Source: Lachnospiraceae bacterium (GTDB lineage: Bacteria > Bacillota > Clostridia > Lachnospirales > Lachnospiraceae). Taken from it: a DNA stretch of 64,000 nt. Every line of letters starts with the position of its first letter. Position 1 is the first letter of the stretch. This document shows positions 8,172 through 15,923 of this stretch, piece by piece. The notes under the pieces were generated by a model that worked only from the letters and a program-made list of their open reading frames with translations, had not been told where the DNA came from and did no database searches. A program made the position numbers and the translations under genes. The stretch covers positions 2,576,501 to 2,640,500 of the forward strand of contig AP025573.1 of assembly GCA_022845895.1 (NCBI GenBank), read 5' to 3'.

Positions 8172-9257
8172 CTAGAAAATTCTTCTGACACATTTGATAG
8201 GCCTGTATGTAGCGCTGCTGATCTTGATTCCGCCTTCTGGATAAGGTGCAGAATTTGATGCATGCACAATGCTGCCCCCACCGATGTAGATGCCGACATG
8301 GCCGCCGTAGAAAATCAAGTCTCCGGGCTGAGCCTCTGAGTAGCTCACCGCTCTGCCACAGGCCTCCTGCGCGGCATCGTTATGCGGTAGTGATACACCG
8401 AACGCTGCATATACTGCCATCGTAAAACCAGAACAGTCTGCTCCGTTCGTCAGGCTGCTTCCGCCATATACATATTTGTTGCCCACGAACTGGCACGCAT
8501 AGTTGGCAACCGCTGAACCGCTGCCGCCGGATGGCGGTGCATAAGGTTTGTCATCGTTGCCGCCGTCGTTCCCTGAACCGCCTTGCTCTGTACCGCCTGC
8601 ATCCGCATCATTCTGTCCTGCGCCGCCTGCTTCTCCCGCTGCCTGCTGCTCTTCCACCGCTGCCGCCAGCGCATCCTGAATGCTCTGATCCAGCTGTGCA
8701 ATCTGAGACTGCTTGGAAGAAATCGTACTGCTTAAAGATACCTTCTCTTCCTGCAACGCAGCCTGCTTGGACTGCATATTCTCAACTTCTGTGTCCAGAC
8801 TGTTCTTCAATGTCTCAACTTTTTCTTTCGTCTTAATATATTCTTCGAGTTTTTGCTTATCATAACTGTGCACATTCTGCACGTATTCCGCTTTGTTGAC
8901 CAAATCGGAAAAGCTCTTTGCAGATAATAGTGTCTCTACAACGCTGCCGTCCCCTTCTTCATACATATACTGGATACGGAGCTTCATATCGCTGTACTGC
9001 TGGCGCTCCTGATAGGCCGCCTCTTCCAGCTCTTCGTTTGTCTTCACAACCGCTTCCGTCTTTTCCTGCAGCTCAGCTTCCAGTGACGTAATCTTCTCCA
9101 ACGTCGCTGACAATTCGCTCTGAAGGGTATTGACCTCGCTCTCGGCTGCCGCCTTGCTGCTCTCCAGATCGTCTACCGACGGTTCTGCAAACACCGGCGT
9201 TACAACCAGCGCCCCCGCCAATAATGAAATAGTACACACTTTACACAGTTTCCTCAT
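8172..9257 (-). CDS. Secreted coiled-coil NlpC/P60 cell-wall hydrolase, copy 3 (type A)
   Basis: This 361-residue enzyme has a signal peptide (cleavage near VFA/EP), a coiled coil to about 195, a Gly/Asp-rich linker and an NlpC/P60 domain with Cys275 (GADCSGF), His320 (GHVGIYIG) and His332 (VHAS). Its catalytic domain shares the SLTNGADCSGF block and a HASNS-PYP-GGIKIS block with copy 1, so the two are type A paralogs. It follows copy 4 by only 28 bases, is probably co-transcribed with it, and ends at the strong hairpin 8134-8160. Confidence 0.92.
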   Translation of the reverse strand: MRKLCKVCTISLLAGALVVTPVFAEPSVDDLESSKAAAESEVNTLQSELSATLEKITSLEAELQEKTEAVVKTNEELEEAAYQERQQYSDMKLRIQYMYEEGDGSVVETLLSAKSFSDLVNKAEYVQNVHSYDKQKLEEYIKTKEKVETLKNSLDTEVENMQSKQAALQEEKVSLSSTISSKQSQIAQLDQSIQDALAAAVEEQQAAGEAGGAGQNDADAGGTEQGGSGNDGGNDDKPYAPPSGGSGSAVANYACQFVGNKYVYGGSSLTNGADCSGFTMAVYAAFGVSLPHNDAAQEACGRAVSYSEAQPGDLIFYGGHVGIYIGGGSIVHASNSAPYPEGGIKISSATYRPIKCVRRIF

Positions 9258-9285
9258 AAGTCTCTCCTTAGTCTAAGTATTCCCC

Positions 9286-10368
9286 TTACCAGTAACGTCT
9301 GTACCATGGTGAACCATATACATTCGCTACCCTAACTACATCCCCTGTGTGTGGTGCATGAATCATCTGTCCATTTCCTATATATATGCCGATATGGGTT
9401 CCGTAACATACCAGGTCTCCCGGCTGTGGGCTGCTGACAGCTTTTCCGCCGCCTCCCTGCACCTGCGATGTACGTCCGATACTGATTCCCGCTACTCTGT
9501 GGCAATATTGCGTAAGGCCTGAACAGTCAAGGCCTACTCCCGGTGTCGTGCCTCCCCATACATATGGCACCCCGAGCTGGCTGTACGCCGCGCTGACTAT
9601 CGCCTGCGCTGTAGCGGTATTGCCTGTTCCGGTATAGTCGATACCGGAGGAGCTGCCTCCGCCGTTTCCACTGCCGGAACCGCCGCCTGTACCGGTACCG
9701 CCGCCTCCGTTATTGTCTGCCGCAGCCGCCTGGCGTTCCGCCTCCTGCTGTCTGGCCGCCTCTGCTGCCGCAGCTTCTGCCGCCGCCTGTATCTGCGTAT
9801 CAAAATCTGCGATTTCTGACTTTTTCGTCTCAATCGTCGTGTTTAATTCATCTTCTTTACTTTCATACTCAGACTGCATACCCTCCAGGTTCGACTTTTC
9901 TTCCTCCAGAGTCGTCTTTAAATCCGCAATCTTTTTCTTTGTATCTACATATTCCTGAAGCTTGTCACGGTCATAGTCATGTACGTTCTGTACATATTCG
10001 GCTTTATTGACCAAGTCTCCGAAATCTTCCGATGTTACGATTGCCTCTACCGCGCTCGTATTACCTTCTTCATACATGAACTGGATACGGAGCTTCATGT
10101 CTTCATACTGCTGCTTTTCAAGTTCTTCTGCTTCCTTCAGGTCCTCTTCTGCCTTTGTGATTTCCTCCCCTTTGGCAATCAAGTCTTCCTCCAGCTGCCC
10201 GAGCTTGTTCAACAGATCTGTCAGCTGGCTCTGCAATGAACTGACTTGTTCTTCCGCTGCCTTCTTGTTCGCCTTCAGGTCATCTACCGACGGTTCTGCA
10301 AACACAGGCATCACAATCAAAGAACTGGTCAGCACTACCGTCACCAATGTAGCTTTCCATCTCTTCAT
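9286..10368 (-). CDS. Secreted coiled-coil NlpC/P60 cell-wall hydrolase, copy 4 (type B)
   Basis: This 360-residue protein has a signal peptide (cleavage near VFA/EP) and a coiled coil containing the block PSVDDLKANKKAAEEQV. An Ala-rich helix and Gly/Ser linker follow, then an NlpC/P60 domain with Cys282 (GLDCSGL), His325 (THIGIYIG) and His337 (IHAP). The stretch AQAIVSAAYSQLGVPY is identical to copy 2. It is the first gene of a two-gene unit with copy 3 and has a good promoter at 10446-10474. Confidence 0.92.
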   Translation of the reverse strand: MKRWKATLVTVVLTSSLIVMPVFAEPSVDDLKANKKAAEEQVSSLQSQLTDLLNKLGQLEEDLIAKGEEITKAEEDLKEAEELEKQQYEDMKLRIQFMYEEGNTSAVEAIVTSEDFGDLVNKAEYVQNVHDYDRDKLQEYVDTKKKIADLKTTLEEEKSNLEGMQSEYESKEDELNTTIETKKSEIADFDTQIQAAAEAAAAEAARQQEAERQAAAADNNGGGGTGTGGGSGSGNGGGSSSGIDYTGTGNTATAQAIVSAAYSQLGVPYVWGGTTPGVGLDCSGLTQYCHRVAGISIGRTSQVQGGGGKAVSSPQPGDLVCYGTHIGIYIGNGQMIHAPHTGDVVRVANVYGSPWYRRYW

Positions 10369-10445
10369 AAATAATCATCCTTTTTACTTATTTTTAACTC
10401 CCTCATTCGTCTAACATAGACATAGTACCCCTACATCTAGGAATG

Positions 10446-10474
10446 ATTATACCTTATATTGCCAAATTTTGCAA
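10446..10474 (-). promoter_or_regulatory. Predicted sigma-A promoter of NlpC/P60 copies 4 and 3
   Basis: TTGCAA (10469-10474) and a perfect TATAAT (10446-10451) on the minus strand are separated by 17 bases, with a GG before the -10. The leader is about 70 bases. Confidence 0.7.
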
Positions 10475-10572
10475 TAAAATTTAATAATTTCGTAACAATT
10501 ATCTTCATAGAATAATAAGGTCCGCTTCTACAATATATTCATTTCCAGCTGCTTCTGCCATTATCGTGCATT

Positions 10573-10604
10573 AAAAAAATCTGGCAGCTTATATAGCCGC
10601 CAGG
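10573..10604 (-). terminator. Terminator overlapping the CPBP stop codon
   Basis: The stem CTGGCGGCT/AGCTGCCAG is followed by ATTTTTTTAA on the minus strand. One arm is the last three sense codons of the CPBP gene, and the TAA stop is in the loop. Confidence 0.85.
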
Positions 10605-11530
10605 TTCTCATTTTCACCCGGTTTGTTTGGGTAATCCGGTCTTTCTTCAATTCTTTGTATGAAGACGAACATCGTTGCCGCTACTGCCGCACATACGACT
10701 GTGACGATACCTATCCTCATGATATCCGCTGCCAGCCAGTCAAGCAGCTCATATTTCGTTGCCAGCACCGAGAATATGTTCATGACTACATGGGCAGCCA
10801 CAGGCGCTTTTATGGAACCATATTTTTCATAAATATATGCCAGCATCAGACCGAGCACGAAGCTGTAGATCATCTGCACGAGGTTCACATGCAGTATCGC
10901 GAACACGACAGAGGAGTATATGGCTGACTGCATATATCCCGCCCCGGCCCTCAGGCGTTTGAACATAAGCCCCCGGAATACGAGTTCCTCACATACCGGC
11001 ACCAGAATTCCAAGACAGATGATCTGAATCAGAAGAGGCGGCGTATACAGTATCTCCATCGTCTCCTCGTAAGTACCGCTTATGGCGGATACCCCGCTGA
11101 TTGCAATCAGGTTGTTGAGGCCCCAGCACATCGCCACCGACATCAGAAGCACTGCCCCGTATTTCCATATAGGCGCCTTCTTGTTCGGAAGGATTCCTGA
11201 CACCCGCTCCTTCACTCTGTCCTTGTGGAAAAGGATAAGCATGACAGGTATAGTGATGAATGCCGCTATCCCTTCGATAGCCGTCTGCCATTTCATAAGC
11301 TCCTCAAGTATGGCATTATACAGGTTCATCATCTGCTCCTGATTCTCCATCGCTTTCATAGCCGCGTCATAATGCGCTGACATATATAAGAAAGAACATA
11401 CCATAGCACCGGCCATCATCGTGGCGAATGCGATTCCCCACTTGATGAGCAGCGGCCCCCACAGACGCATGAACCGCCTTCCGCCGCTCTCAACAGGCAT
11501 CGGCGGTGTTCCATTTTGCTGCTGTTCCAT
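10589..11530 (-). CDS. CPBP-family intramembrane metalloprotease
   Basis: This membrane protein of 313 residues has about eight hydrophobic segments. It carries the CPBP/ABI signature EEXXXR (Glu181, Glu182, Arg186 in CEELVFRG) plus the conserved His214 (FAILHVN) and the HVVMN motif (His247, Asn251). These are the residues expected for the intramembrane glutamic or metalloprotease site of the type II CAAX prenyl protease/Abi family. Known members process prenylated proteins, take part in bacteriocin self-immunity or act as membrane proteases; the substrate here is unknown. The ATG at 11530 has GAGG six bases upstream and is preferred over a GTG at 11542. Confidence 0.9.
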   Translation of the reverse strand: MEQQQNGTPPMPVESGGRRFMRLWGPLLIKWGIAFATMMAGAMVCSFLYMSAHYDAAMKAMENQEQMMNLYNAILEELMKWQTAIEGIAAFITIPVMLILFHKDRVKERVSGILPNKKAPIWKYGAVLLMSVAMCWGLNNLIAISGVSAISGTYEETMEILYTPPLLIQIICLGILVPVCEELVFRGLMFKRLRAGAGYMQSAIYSSVVFAILHVNLVQMIYSFVLGLMLAYIYEKYGSIKAPVAAHVVMNIFSVLATKYELLDWLAADIMRIGIVTVVCAAVAATMFVFIQRIEERPDYPNKPGENENLAAI

Positions 11531-11624
11531 AATAAACCTCACTTTCTTTCAATTACTCTCTCTATTCTACTTCTCATCAACGCAACATGCAATTAAAAAA
11601 GTATAAATTCTTTGAAACAATTCA

Positions 11625-11664
11625 AAGGGGTCAGACCCCTATGGCCATAGGGGTCTGACCCCTT
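11625..11664. repeat. Perfect 40-base palindrome
   Basis: The sequence from AAGGGGTCAGACCCCTATGG to its exact reverse complement has its centre between 11644 and 11645. Within each half, GGGGTCAGACCCC is itself almost palindromic. It lies between the CPBP gene and the thiT promoter. It resembles REP-type dispersed palindromes and could fold into a strong hairpin in either transcript. No T-run follows, so it is not a typical terminator. Confidence 0.85.
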
Positions 11665-11681
11665 CCGTACAACCCCCGTAC

Positions 11682-11710
11682 TTGACACATCTGTATTTTC
11701 TGACTATTAT
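11682..11710 (+). promoter_or_regulatory. Sigma-A promoter of the TPP riboswitch and thiT
   Basis: A consensus TTGACA (11682-11687) and TATTAT (11705-11710) are separated by exactly 17 bases. Transcription would begin near 11717, just before the riboswitch. Confidence 0.85.
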
Positions 11711-11718
11711 AGTAGTTG

Positions 11719-11802
11719 AACGGGGCGCCGATATGGCTGAGATGGGCATGATTGTGTCCAGACCCTTATAACTTGATCCGGGTAATGCCGGCGTAAGGAA
11801 GG
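11719..11802 (+). promoter_or_regulatory. TPP riboswitch (THI element)
   Basis: The conserved blocks of the thiamine pyrophosphate aptamer are all present: CGGGGCGCC, GGCTGAGATG, GACCCTTATAACTTGATC, CGGGTAATGCCGGCGTAAGGAA. The ribosome binding site AAGGAGAA of thiT starts directly at its 3' end. With no separate terminator hairpin in between, it probably controls translation initiation by hiding this site when TPP is bound. Confidence 0.96.
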
Positions 11803-11812
11803 AGAATTTAAT

Positions 11813-12382
11813 ATGTCAAAATCAAGTATCAAGACCGGCACTTCTTCAAGTGCCGTCACTAAGAAACTCGTGTTTTCTGCAGTTGGAATCGCTCTTGCTA
11901 TGGTGACTTCTTACATTAAAGTGTGGGAGATGCCTATGGGAGGTTCCGTCACTTTATTATCCATGTTGTTCATCTGTCTTATAGGATATTGGTATGGTCC
12001 GAAGTACGGTATACTGGCCGGGGCTGCCTATGGTATACTTCAGTTTGTCGTAGATCCGTACATGCTCTCGATTCCTCAGGTGGCGCTCGATTATCCGCTT
12101 GCTTTCGGAGCGCTCGGTTTGTCCGGTTTTTTTTCTGACAGGAAATATGGTCTGCAGACGGGTTATATCGTGGGCGTCCTCGGCAGGTTCATCTGCTCTC
12201 TTCTCTCCGGTGTTATATTTTTTGCATCTTATACGCCGGACGGAATGAATCCGTGGGCTTATTCCGCACTCTACCAGGGGTCATACCTTGGCGCCGAAGC
12301 TGTGATTACTCTTGTCATCCTAACGCTGCCGCCAGTCACGAAAGCGCTGAAACATGTCAAGGTGCAGACAGTCATCCAATAG
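11813..12382 (+). CDS. thiT: ECF-type thiamine transporter substrate-binding subunit ThiT
   Basis: This 189-residue protein has six membrane segments. It matches ThiT, the S-component that binds thiamine and docks with the shared energising ECF module (EcfA, EcfA' and EcfT, encoded elsewhere). Family features include an N-terminal basic stretch, the segment YGILQFVVDPY near residues 75-85 and the later RFICSLLSGVIFF. Its leader carries a TPP riboswitch, which independently supports the function. It is a single-gene unit closed by a terminator at 12391-12433. Confidence 0.95.
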   Translation: MSKSSIKTGTSSSAVTKKLVFSAVGIALAMVTSYIKVWEMPMGGSVTLLSMLFICLIGYWYGPKYGILAGAAYGILQFVVDPYMLSIPQVALDYPLAFGALGLSGFFSDRKYGLQTGYIVGVLGRFICSLLSGVIFFASYTPDGMNPWAYSALYQGSYLGAEAVITLVILTLPPVTKALKHVKVQTVIQ

Positions 12383-12390
12383 GTATGAGA

Positions 12391-12433
12391 CGCCGCAAAA
12401 CAGTTCAGAATCTTCTGTTTTGCGGCATTTTTT
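12391..12433 (+). terminator. Terminator of thiT
   Basis: The hairpin GCCGCAAAACAG/CTGTTTTGCGGC is followed by a run of seven T. Confidence 0.93.
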
Positions 12434-12485
12434 TATAATAAATCTTATAATATCATTATCAAATATCACGGAGGTAATATAATAA

Positions 12486-12734
12486 ATGGATAGGAATCAT
12501 GAATTGCTCCTTCATCTTGACCGTCTACGTACGACGGAGCTAGGTGTCTTACGTATCAAGAAAAATCTTTCTCTGGACACGGATTACGTGGTTGACTGGT
12601 GCAAAGAGAAGCTGAAGCAGCCCGGCGCCTCTGCCACAAGAAAGGGGAAAAACTGGTATGCCCACTTTGACGGCTGTATCCTAACAATCAATGCTGACAG
12701 CTACACAATCATAACCGCACATAAGGAAAAGTAG
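12486..12734 (+). CDS. Small DUF3781-like protein
   Basis: This 82-residue soluble protein has a good ribosome binding site (GGAGGT) and the blocks TTELGVLRIKKNLSL, TRKGKNWYAHFDGC and TINADSYTIITAHK. I recognise these as the DUF3781 family, whose function is unknown. It has no signal peptide or membrane segment. It lies between the thiT terminator and the promoter of the next gene, so it may be transcribed alone; its own promoter was not clear. Confidence 0.8.
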   Translation: MDRNHELLLHLDRLRTTELGVLRIKKNLSLDTDYVVDWCKEKLKQPGASATRKGKNWYAHFDGCILTINADSYTIITAHKEK

Positions 12735-12745
12735 CAGAACCTGTC

Positions 12746-12774
12746 TTTACTTTCTTCCCGGTTTGCAATATAAT
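12746..12774 (+). promoter_or_regulatory. Predicted promoter of the cupin regulator and YbaK-like gene
   Basis: TTTACT (12746-12751) and a perfect TATAAT (12769-12774) are separated by 17 bases. Transcription would start near 12781, downstream of an in-frame TTG at 12763, which excludes that codon as the start of the regulator. Confidence 0.7.
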
Positions 12775-12816
12775 AGAAAAAAATTCTATATACCGGAATA
12801 TGGGGAGGGAAAACAT

Positions 12817-13371
12817 TTGGATGATTTAAATAAGCTGATAGCCGATAATTTAAAGGAAATTCGCAAATCCAAGGCATTGAGCCTGGAACAGGCGTCTTCC
12901 CTCACCTCCATCAGCAAAAGCATGCTGAGCCAGCTGGAGAGAGGTGAAGTAAACCCGACGATATCCACGGTTTACAAGCTTTCTCTTGGCCTGAAGGTGC
13001 CCGTAACGGCATTTACCGCGCCAAAGCCGACCCCGTTTTCAAGAACAAGTAAAAAAGAAGTCGCGCCTCTTATCAGCGATGACGGCCGTTACCGTCTGTA
13101 TCCGGTCTTCAGCTTCCGGGACGGCCAGGATTTTGAAATCTTTGATTTTGAATTCGATGAAGGCGGACAGATGGCGGGCAACAGGCAGATGGCAGGCACG
13201 CGTGAGTTCATCACCGTATACAGCGGACAGCTGACGCTTGTGTTCAAGGACATGGAATATGTGCTGGAAGCCGGCGATTCCGCCGCATACAATGCCTTTG
13301 ACGACTACATCTATAAGAATACAGGAAAAGGGATGGTTACTGCATGCATCGTCGTGCACTATCCGAATTAA
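12817..13371 (+). CDS. XRE-family transcriptional regulator with C-terminal cupin domain
   Basis: This 184-residue regulator has an N-terminal helix-turn-helix (about residues 8-62, with ALSLEQASSLTSISKSMLSQ) and a C-terminal double-stranded beta-helix cupin (about 105-182). Such HTH-cupin proteins sense small molecules. I place the start at the TTG at 12817, because GGGGAGGG lies eight bases upstream and the predicted transcript begins after the only earlier start codon. The gene ends 16 bases before the prolyl-tRNA editing gene, so the two form an operon. Confidence 0.88.
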   Translation: MDDLNKLIADNLKEIRKSKALSLEQASSLTSISKSMLSQLERGEVNPTISTVYKLSLGLKVPVTAFTAPKPTPFSRTSKKEVAPLISDDGRYRLYPVFSFRDGQDFEIFDFEFDEGGQMAGNRQMAGTREFITVYSGQLTLVFKDMEYVLEAGDSAAYNAFDDYIYKNTGKGMVTACIVVHYPN

Positions 13372-13387
13372 GAAAGGAGAAAGAGAC

Positions 13388-13879
13388 ATGGACAATCAAA
13401 AGCAACGCGTATATGACGCACTGGACAAGCTGAAAATCAAGTATGAAGTAGTGGAACATGAGCCGGTACACACGATGGAGGATATGGACCGCCTCGGGCT
13501 TCCCGCCAAAGGAACGCTCTGTAAAAATCTGTTCCTGCGCGACGCCAAAGGTAAACGGCACTTTCTCGTGACATGTGATGAGAAAAAGACGGTTGACCTG
13601 AAATCACTCGGCCGTGCGCTCGGTGCGGGCAACTTAAGCTTTGCCTCAGAAGAACGGCTGGAGCAGTATCTGGGCCTTAAGCAGGGCAGCGTCTCTCCGT
13701 TCGGGCTCATGAACGACGCTGACCATGCGGTGGAATTCTTCATCGACAAGGACCTCGGACGCTGCAAGAGCCTTGGCATCCATCCGCTGGAGAACACGGC
13801 GACCGTGTTCCTGTCCTTCAAGGACCTGGACAAGTTTCTCTGGGATTTGGATGTAGATGTCATGAAAATCAAATTATAG
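13388..13879 (+). CDS. YbaK/ProX-type aminoacyl-tRNA editing protein
   Basis: This is a 163-residue free-standing editing domain. It should hydrolyse mischarged tRNA, typically Ala-tRNA(Pro) in the ProX/PrdX branch or Cys-tRNA(Pro) in the YbaK branch. Family features are EHEPVHTMEDM near residue 24, the catalytic-region Lys in TLCKNLFLRD, and LVTCDEKKTVDLKSLGRALG. The ATG at 13388 has AGGAG at a good distance. It probably acts with prolyl-tRNA synthetase, encoded elsewhere. Which amino acid it clears cannot be fixed from sequence. Confidence 0.9.
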   Translation: MDNQKQRVYDALDKLKIKYEVVEHEPVHTMEDMDRLGLPAKGTLCKNLFLRDAKGKRHFLVTCDEKKTVDLKSLGRALGAGNLSFASEERLEQYLGLKQGSVSPFGLMNDADHAVEFFIDKDLGRCKSLGIHPLENTATVFLSFKDLDKFLWDLDVDVMKIKL

Positions 13880-13892
13880 CCATGTATGATAC

Positions 13893-13934
13893 AAGGGACA
13901 GACTGGCCACTTTCAGCTCATCTGTCCCTTTCTT
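13893..13934 (+). terminator. Terminator of the regulator-YbaK unit
   Basis: The hairpin arms AAGGGACAGA and TCTGTCCCTT are followed by TCTTAT. The T-run is weak but placement 14 bases after the stop is typical. Confidence 0.65.
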
Positions 13935-14052
13935 ATACCGTATCAATGATATAATCATACAACCAGTCTTCCTGCATTTACGAGCACTTCTCCTCACGTT
14001 CCTCCGGCATTGCCAGTCTCACATATGTCCCCGACACACGCCCGACGGCGGC

Positions 14053-15234
14053 CTACCCGACATACCTGAGCGCCTCGATCGGCTGTTTTTTGGCGGCCTT
14101 ATTCGCCGGATATATGCCAAAGATAATACCGATTCCCATGGAAAATGCAATTGATATCCATACCACGCCCAGTCTCAACGTGTAATTCATATCTTCTCCG
14201 CCCACACCTGATATAATCTGGAGCGTAACCCAGGACAGAAAAATTCCAGCCGCGCATCCCATCAGGCTGATCATGAGCGCCTCGATAAGAAACTGAAGCA
14301 TGATGGTACCCTTCCCCGCCCCGATTGCCTTGCGGATTCCAATTTCCCGCGTGCGTTCTGTCACGGATACAAGCATGATGTTCATGATGCCGATGCCCCC
14401 CACGAGCAGGGAAATGGCCGCGATGCCCCCGAGCAGAAGCGCCAGCGTGCTTGTGACGCTTTCCATGGCTTCCATGACCGCAGACTGATTGATGACCGTA
14501 AAGGCGTCCTCATCCTGGTTGAACCGTTCCAACAAGGCCGTCGTCAGGGCGCTCTGTGCATCGTCGAGCGTCTCTTTGCTTGCAGCGGACGCGCAGAATG
14601 TCGTCACATCGGACGATACGTCATCCATAAGACGGATGAGGGACGTGTACGGAATATAGGCCTCATTATTTTCCGTTGTGCTGGAATCACTGTCCTTTGC
14701 AGCCAGCACGCCGATAATCTGATACTCCGTCCCATTCAGCTTTATCGCCTCGCCGATTACATCCATCCGCCCCATCACCTCTTTGGCAAGACCGGCATTG
14801 ATGACCGCCACATTCGTATGGTTTTCCACATCTATATTCTTGATAAACCGGCCCGCATACAATTCCATCCCCTGGATGTCATAATAAGCGCTAGTCGTCC
14901 CATAAAGGGACGCGCTTTCCTCGGAATAGGAACTGGCCGCAGTCACACTGCTCTGCGCAACCGGCGCGGTTGCCTCGATCTCCTCATCTTCGGCCAGTTC
15001 GGATACATCCGCCAGCTTCAGCGGCCTGCCCTTGTCATCCTGCACCGTGACCGTCAGCAGATTGCTCCCGATACTGGATATCTGGTCCGTCACAGATTCT
15101 GTCGTCCCGCTTACGAGCGACACGAGCACGACAAGAGACATGACCCCGATGATGATGCCGAGCATGGTCAGAAAGGAGCGCATCTTGTTCGAGGCAATTG
15201 ATTTCCATGCCATTTTTACAGCCTGCACTATCAT
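14053..15234 (-). CDS. MacB-like ABC transporter permease
   Basis: This 393-residue permease has one N-terminal membrane helix (about 20-45), an extracytoplasmic MacB_PCD domain (about 45-240) and an FtsX domain with three helices (about 265-385). The FtsX domain contains [26 protein letters not shown] sequence, the strongest signature of the MacB group. The start codon overlaps the TGA of the ATPase gene (ATGA). With the ATPase and the HlyD-type adaptor it makes a three-part exporter like YknXYZ of Bacillus, which handles antimicrobial peptides. The substrate here is unknown. Confidence 0.93.
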   Translation of the reverse strand: MIVQAVKMAWKSIASNKMRSFLTMLGIIIGVMSLVVLVSLVSGTTESVTDQISSIGSNLLTVTVQDDKGRPLKLADVSELAEDEEIEATAPVAQSSVTAASSYSEESASLYGTTSAYYDIQGMELYAGRFIKNIDVENHTNVAVINAGLAKEVMGRMDVIGEAIKLNGTEYQIIGVLAAKDSDSSTTENNEAYIPYTSLIRLMDDVSSDVTTFCASAASKETLDDAQSALTTALLERFNQDEDAFTVINQSAVMEAMESVTSTLALLLGGIAAISLLVGGIGIMNIMLVSVTERTREIGIRKAIGAGKGTIMLQFLIEALMISLMGCAAGIFLSWVTLQIISGVGGEDMNYTLRLGVVWISIAFSMGIGIIFGIYPANKAAKKQPIEALRYVG

Positions 15235-15902
15235 GCTTCTACCTCCTTTACCTGGCCGTCCAGTATATGGATGCTCCTTTTTGCCTGCCTGGCTACGGAG
15301 TCGTCGTGGGTGATGAGCACAATCGTATTCCCCTGTCCGTGCAGCTCGTGGAACAGGTTCATAATCTCGTCTCCTGTCTTGGAATCCAGGTTTCCCGTCG
15401 GCTCATCGGCCAGAAAAAGGGACGGACACGTCGCAATCGCCCTCGCGATAGCAACCCTCTGCTGCTGTCCTCCTGACAGTTCATTCGGTCTGTGGGCTCC
15501 CCTTCCTTCCAGCCGTACCTTTGATAGGGCTTCCGTTACCCGCTCCTTTCTCTCGTTTTTCGGCACCCCCTGGTAAATCAGGGGCAGTTCTATATTTTCT
15601 GCTGCTGTCATGGTTCCAATCAGGTTGAAGCTCTGAAAGATAAACCCTATCTTCTTATTTCGTATCCGGGCCAGCTCCGACTCGGAATACGCTTCGATAG
15701 CCTGGCCGTCCAGCGTATACGTCCCCTCGTCTGCCATATCAAGGCATCCGATGATGTTCATCATCGTAGACTTCCCGCTCCCGGAGGGACCGACTATGCT
15801 GACGAACTCTCCTTCCTCTATCTGCATGCTCGCACGGTCGAGGGCGCGTACCTCCACCCCGCCGATCCGGTATATCTTGGATACATCATGAAATGTAATC
15901 AT
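15231..15902 (-). CDS. MacB-type ABC transporter ATP-binding protein
   Basis: This is a 223-residue nucleotide-binding domain with Walker A GPSGSGKS at 38-45, Q-loop Gln90, LSGGQQQR at 142-149 and Walker [12 protein letters not shown] at 164-174. The architecture is that of LolD/MacB/YknY. It starts 21 bases after the adaptor gene and overlaps the permease gene by four bases, so the three are one operon. Confidence 0.94.
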   Translation of the reverse strand: MITFHDVSKIYRIGGVEVRALDRASMQIEEGEFVSIVGPSGSGKSTMMNIIGCLDMADEGTYTLDGQAIEAYSESELARIRNKKIGFIFQSFNLIGTMTAAENIELPLIYQGVPKNERKERVTEALSKVRLEGRGAHRPNELSGGQQQRVAIARAIATCPSLFLADEPTGNLDSKTGDEIMNLFHELHGQGNTIVLITHDDSVARQAKRSIHILDGQVKEVEA

Positions 15903-15923
15903 CTCTGTCCCCCTTCGCTCCCT

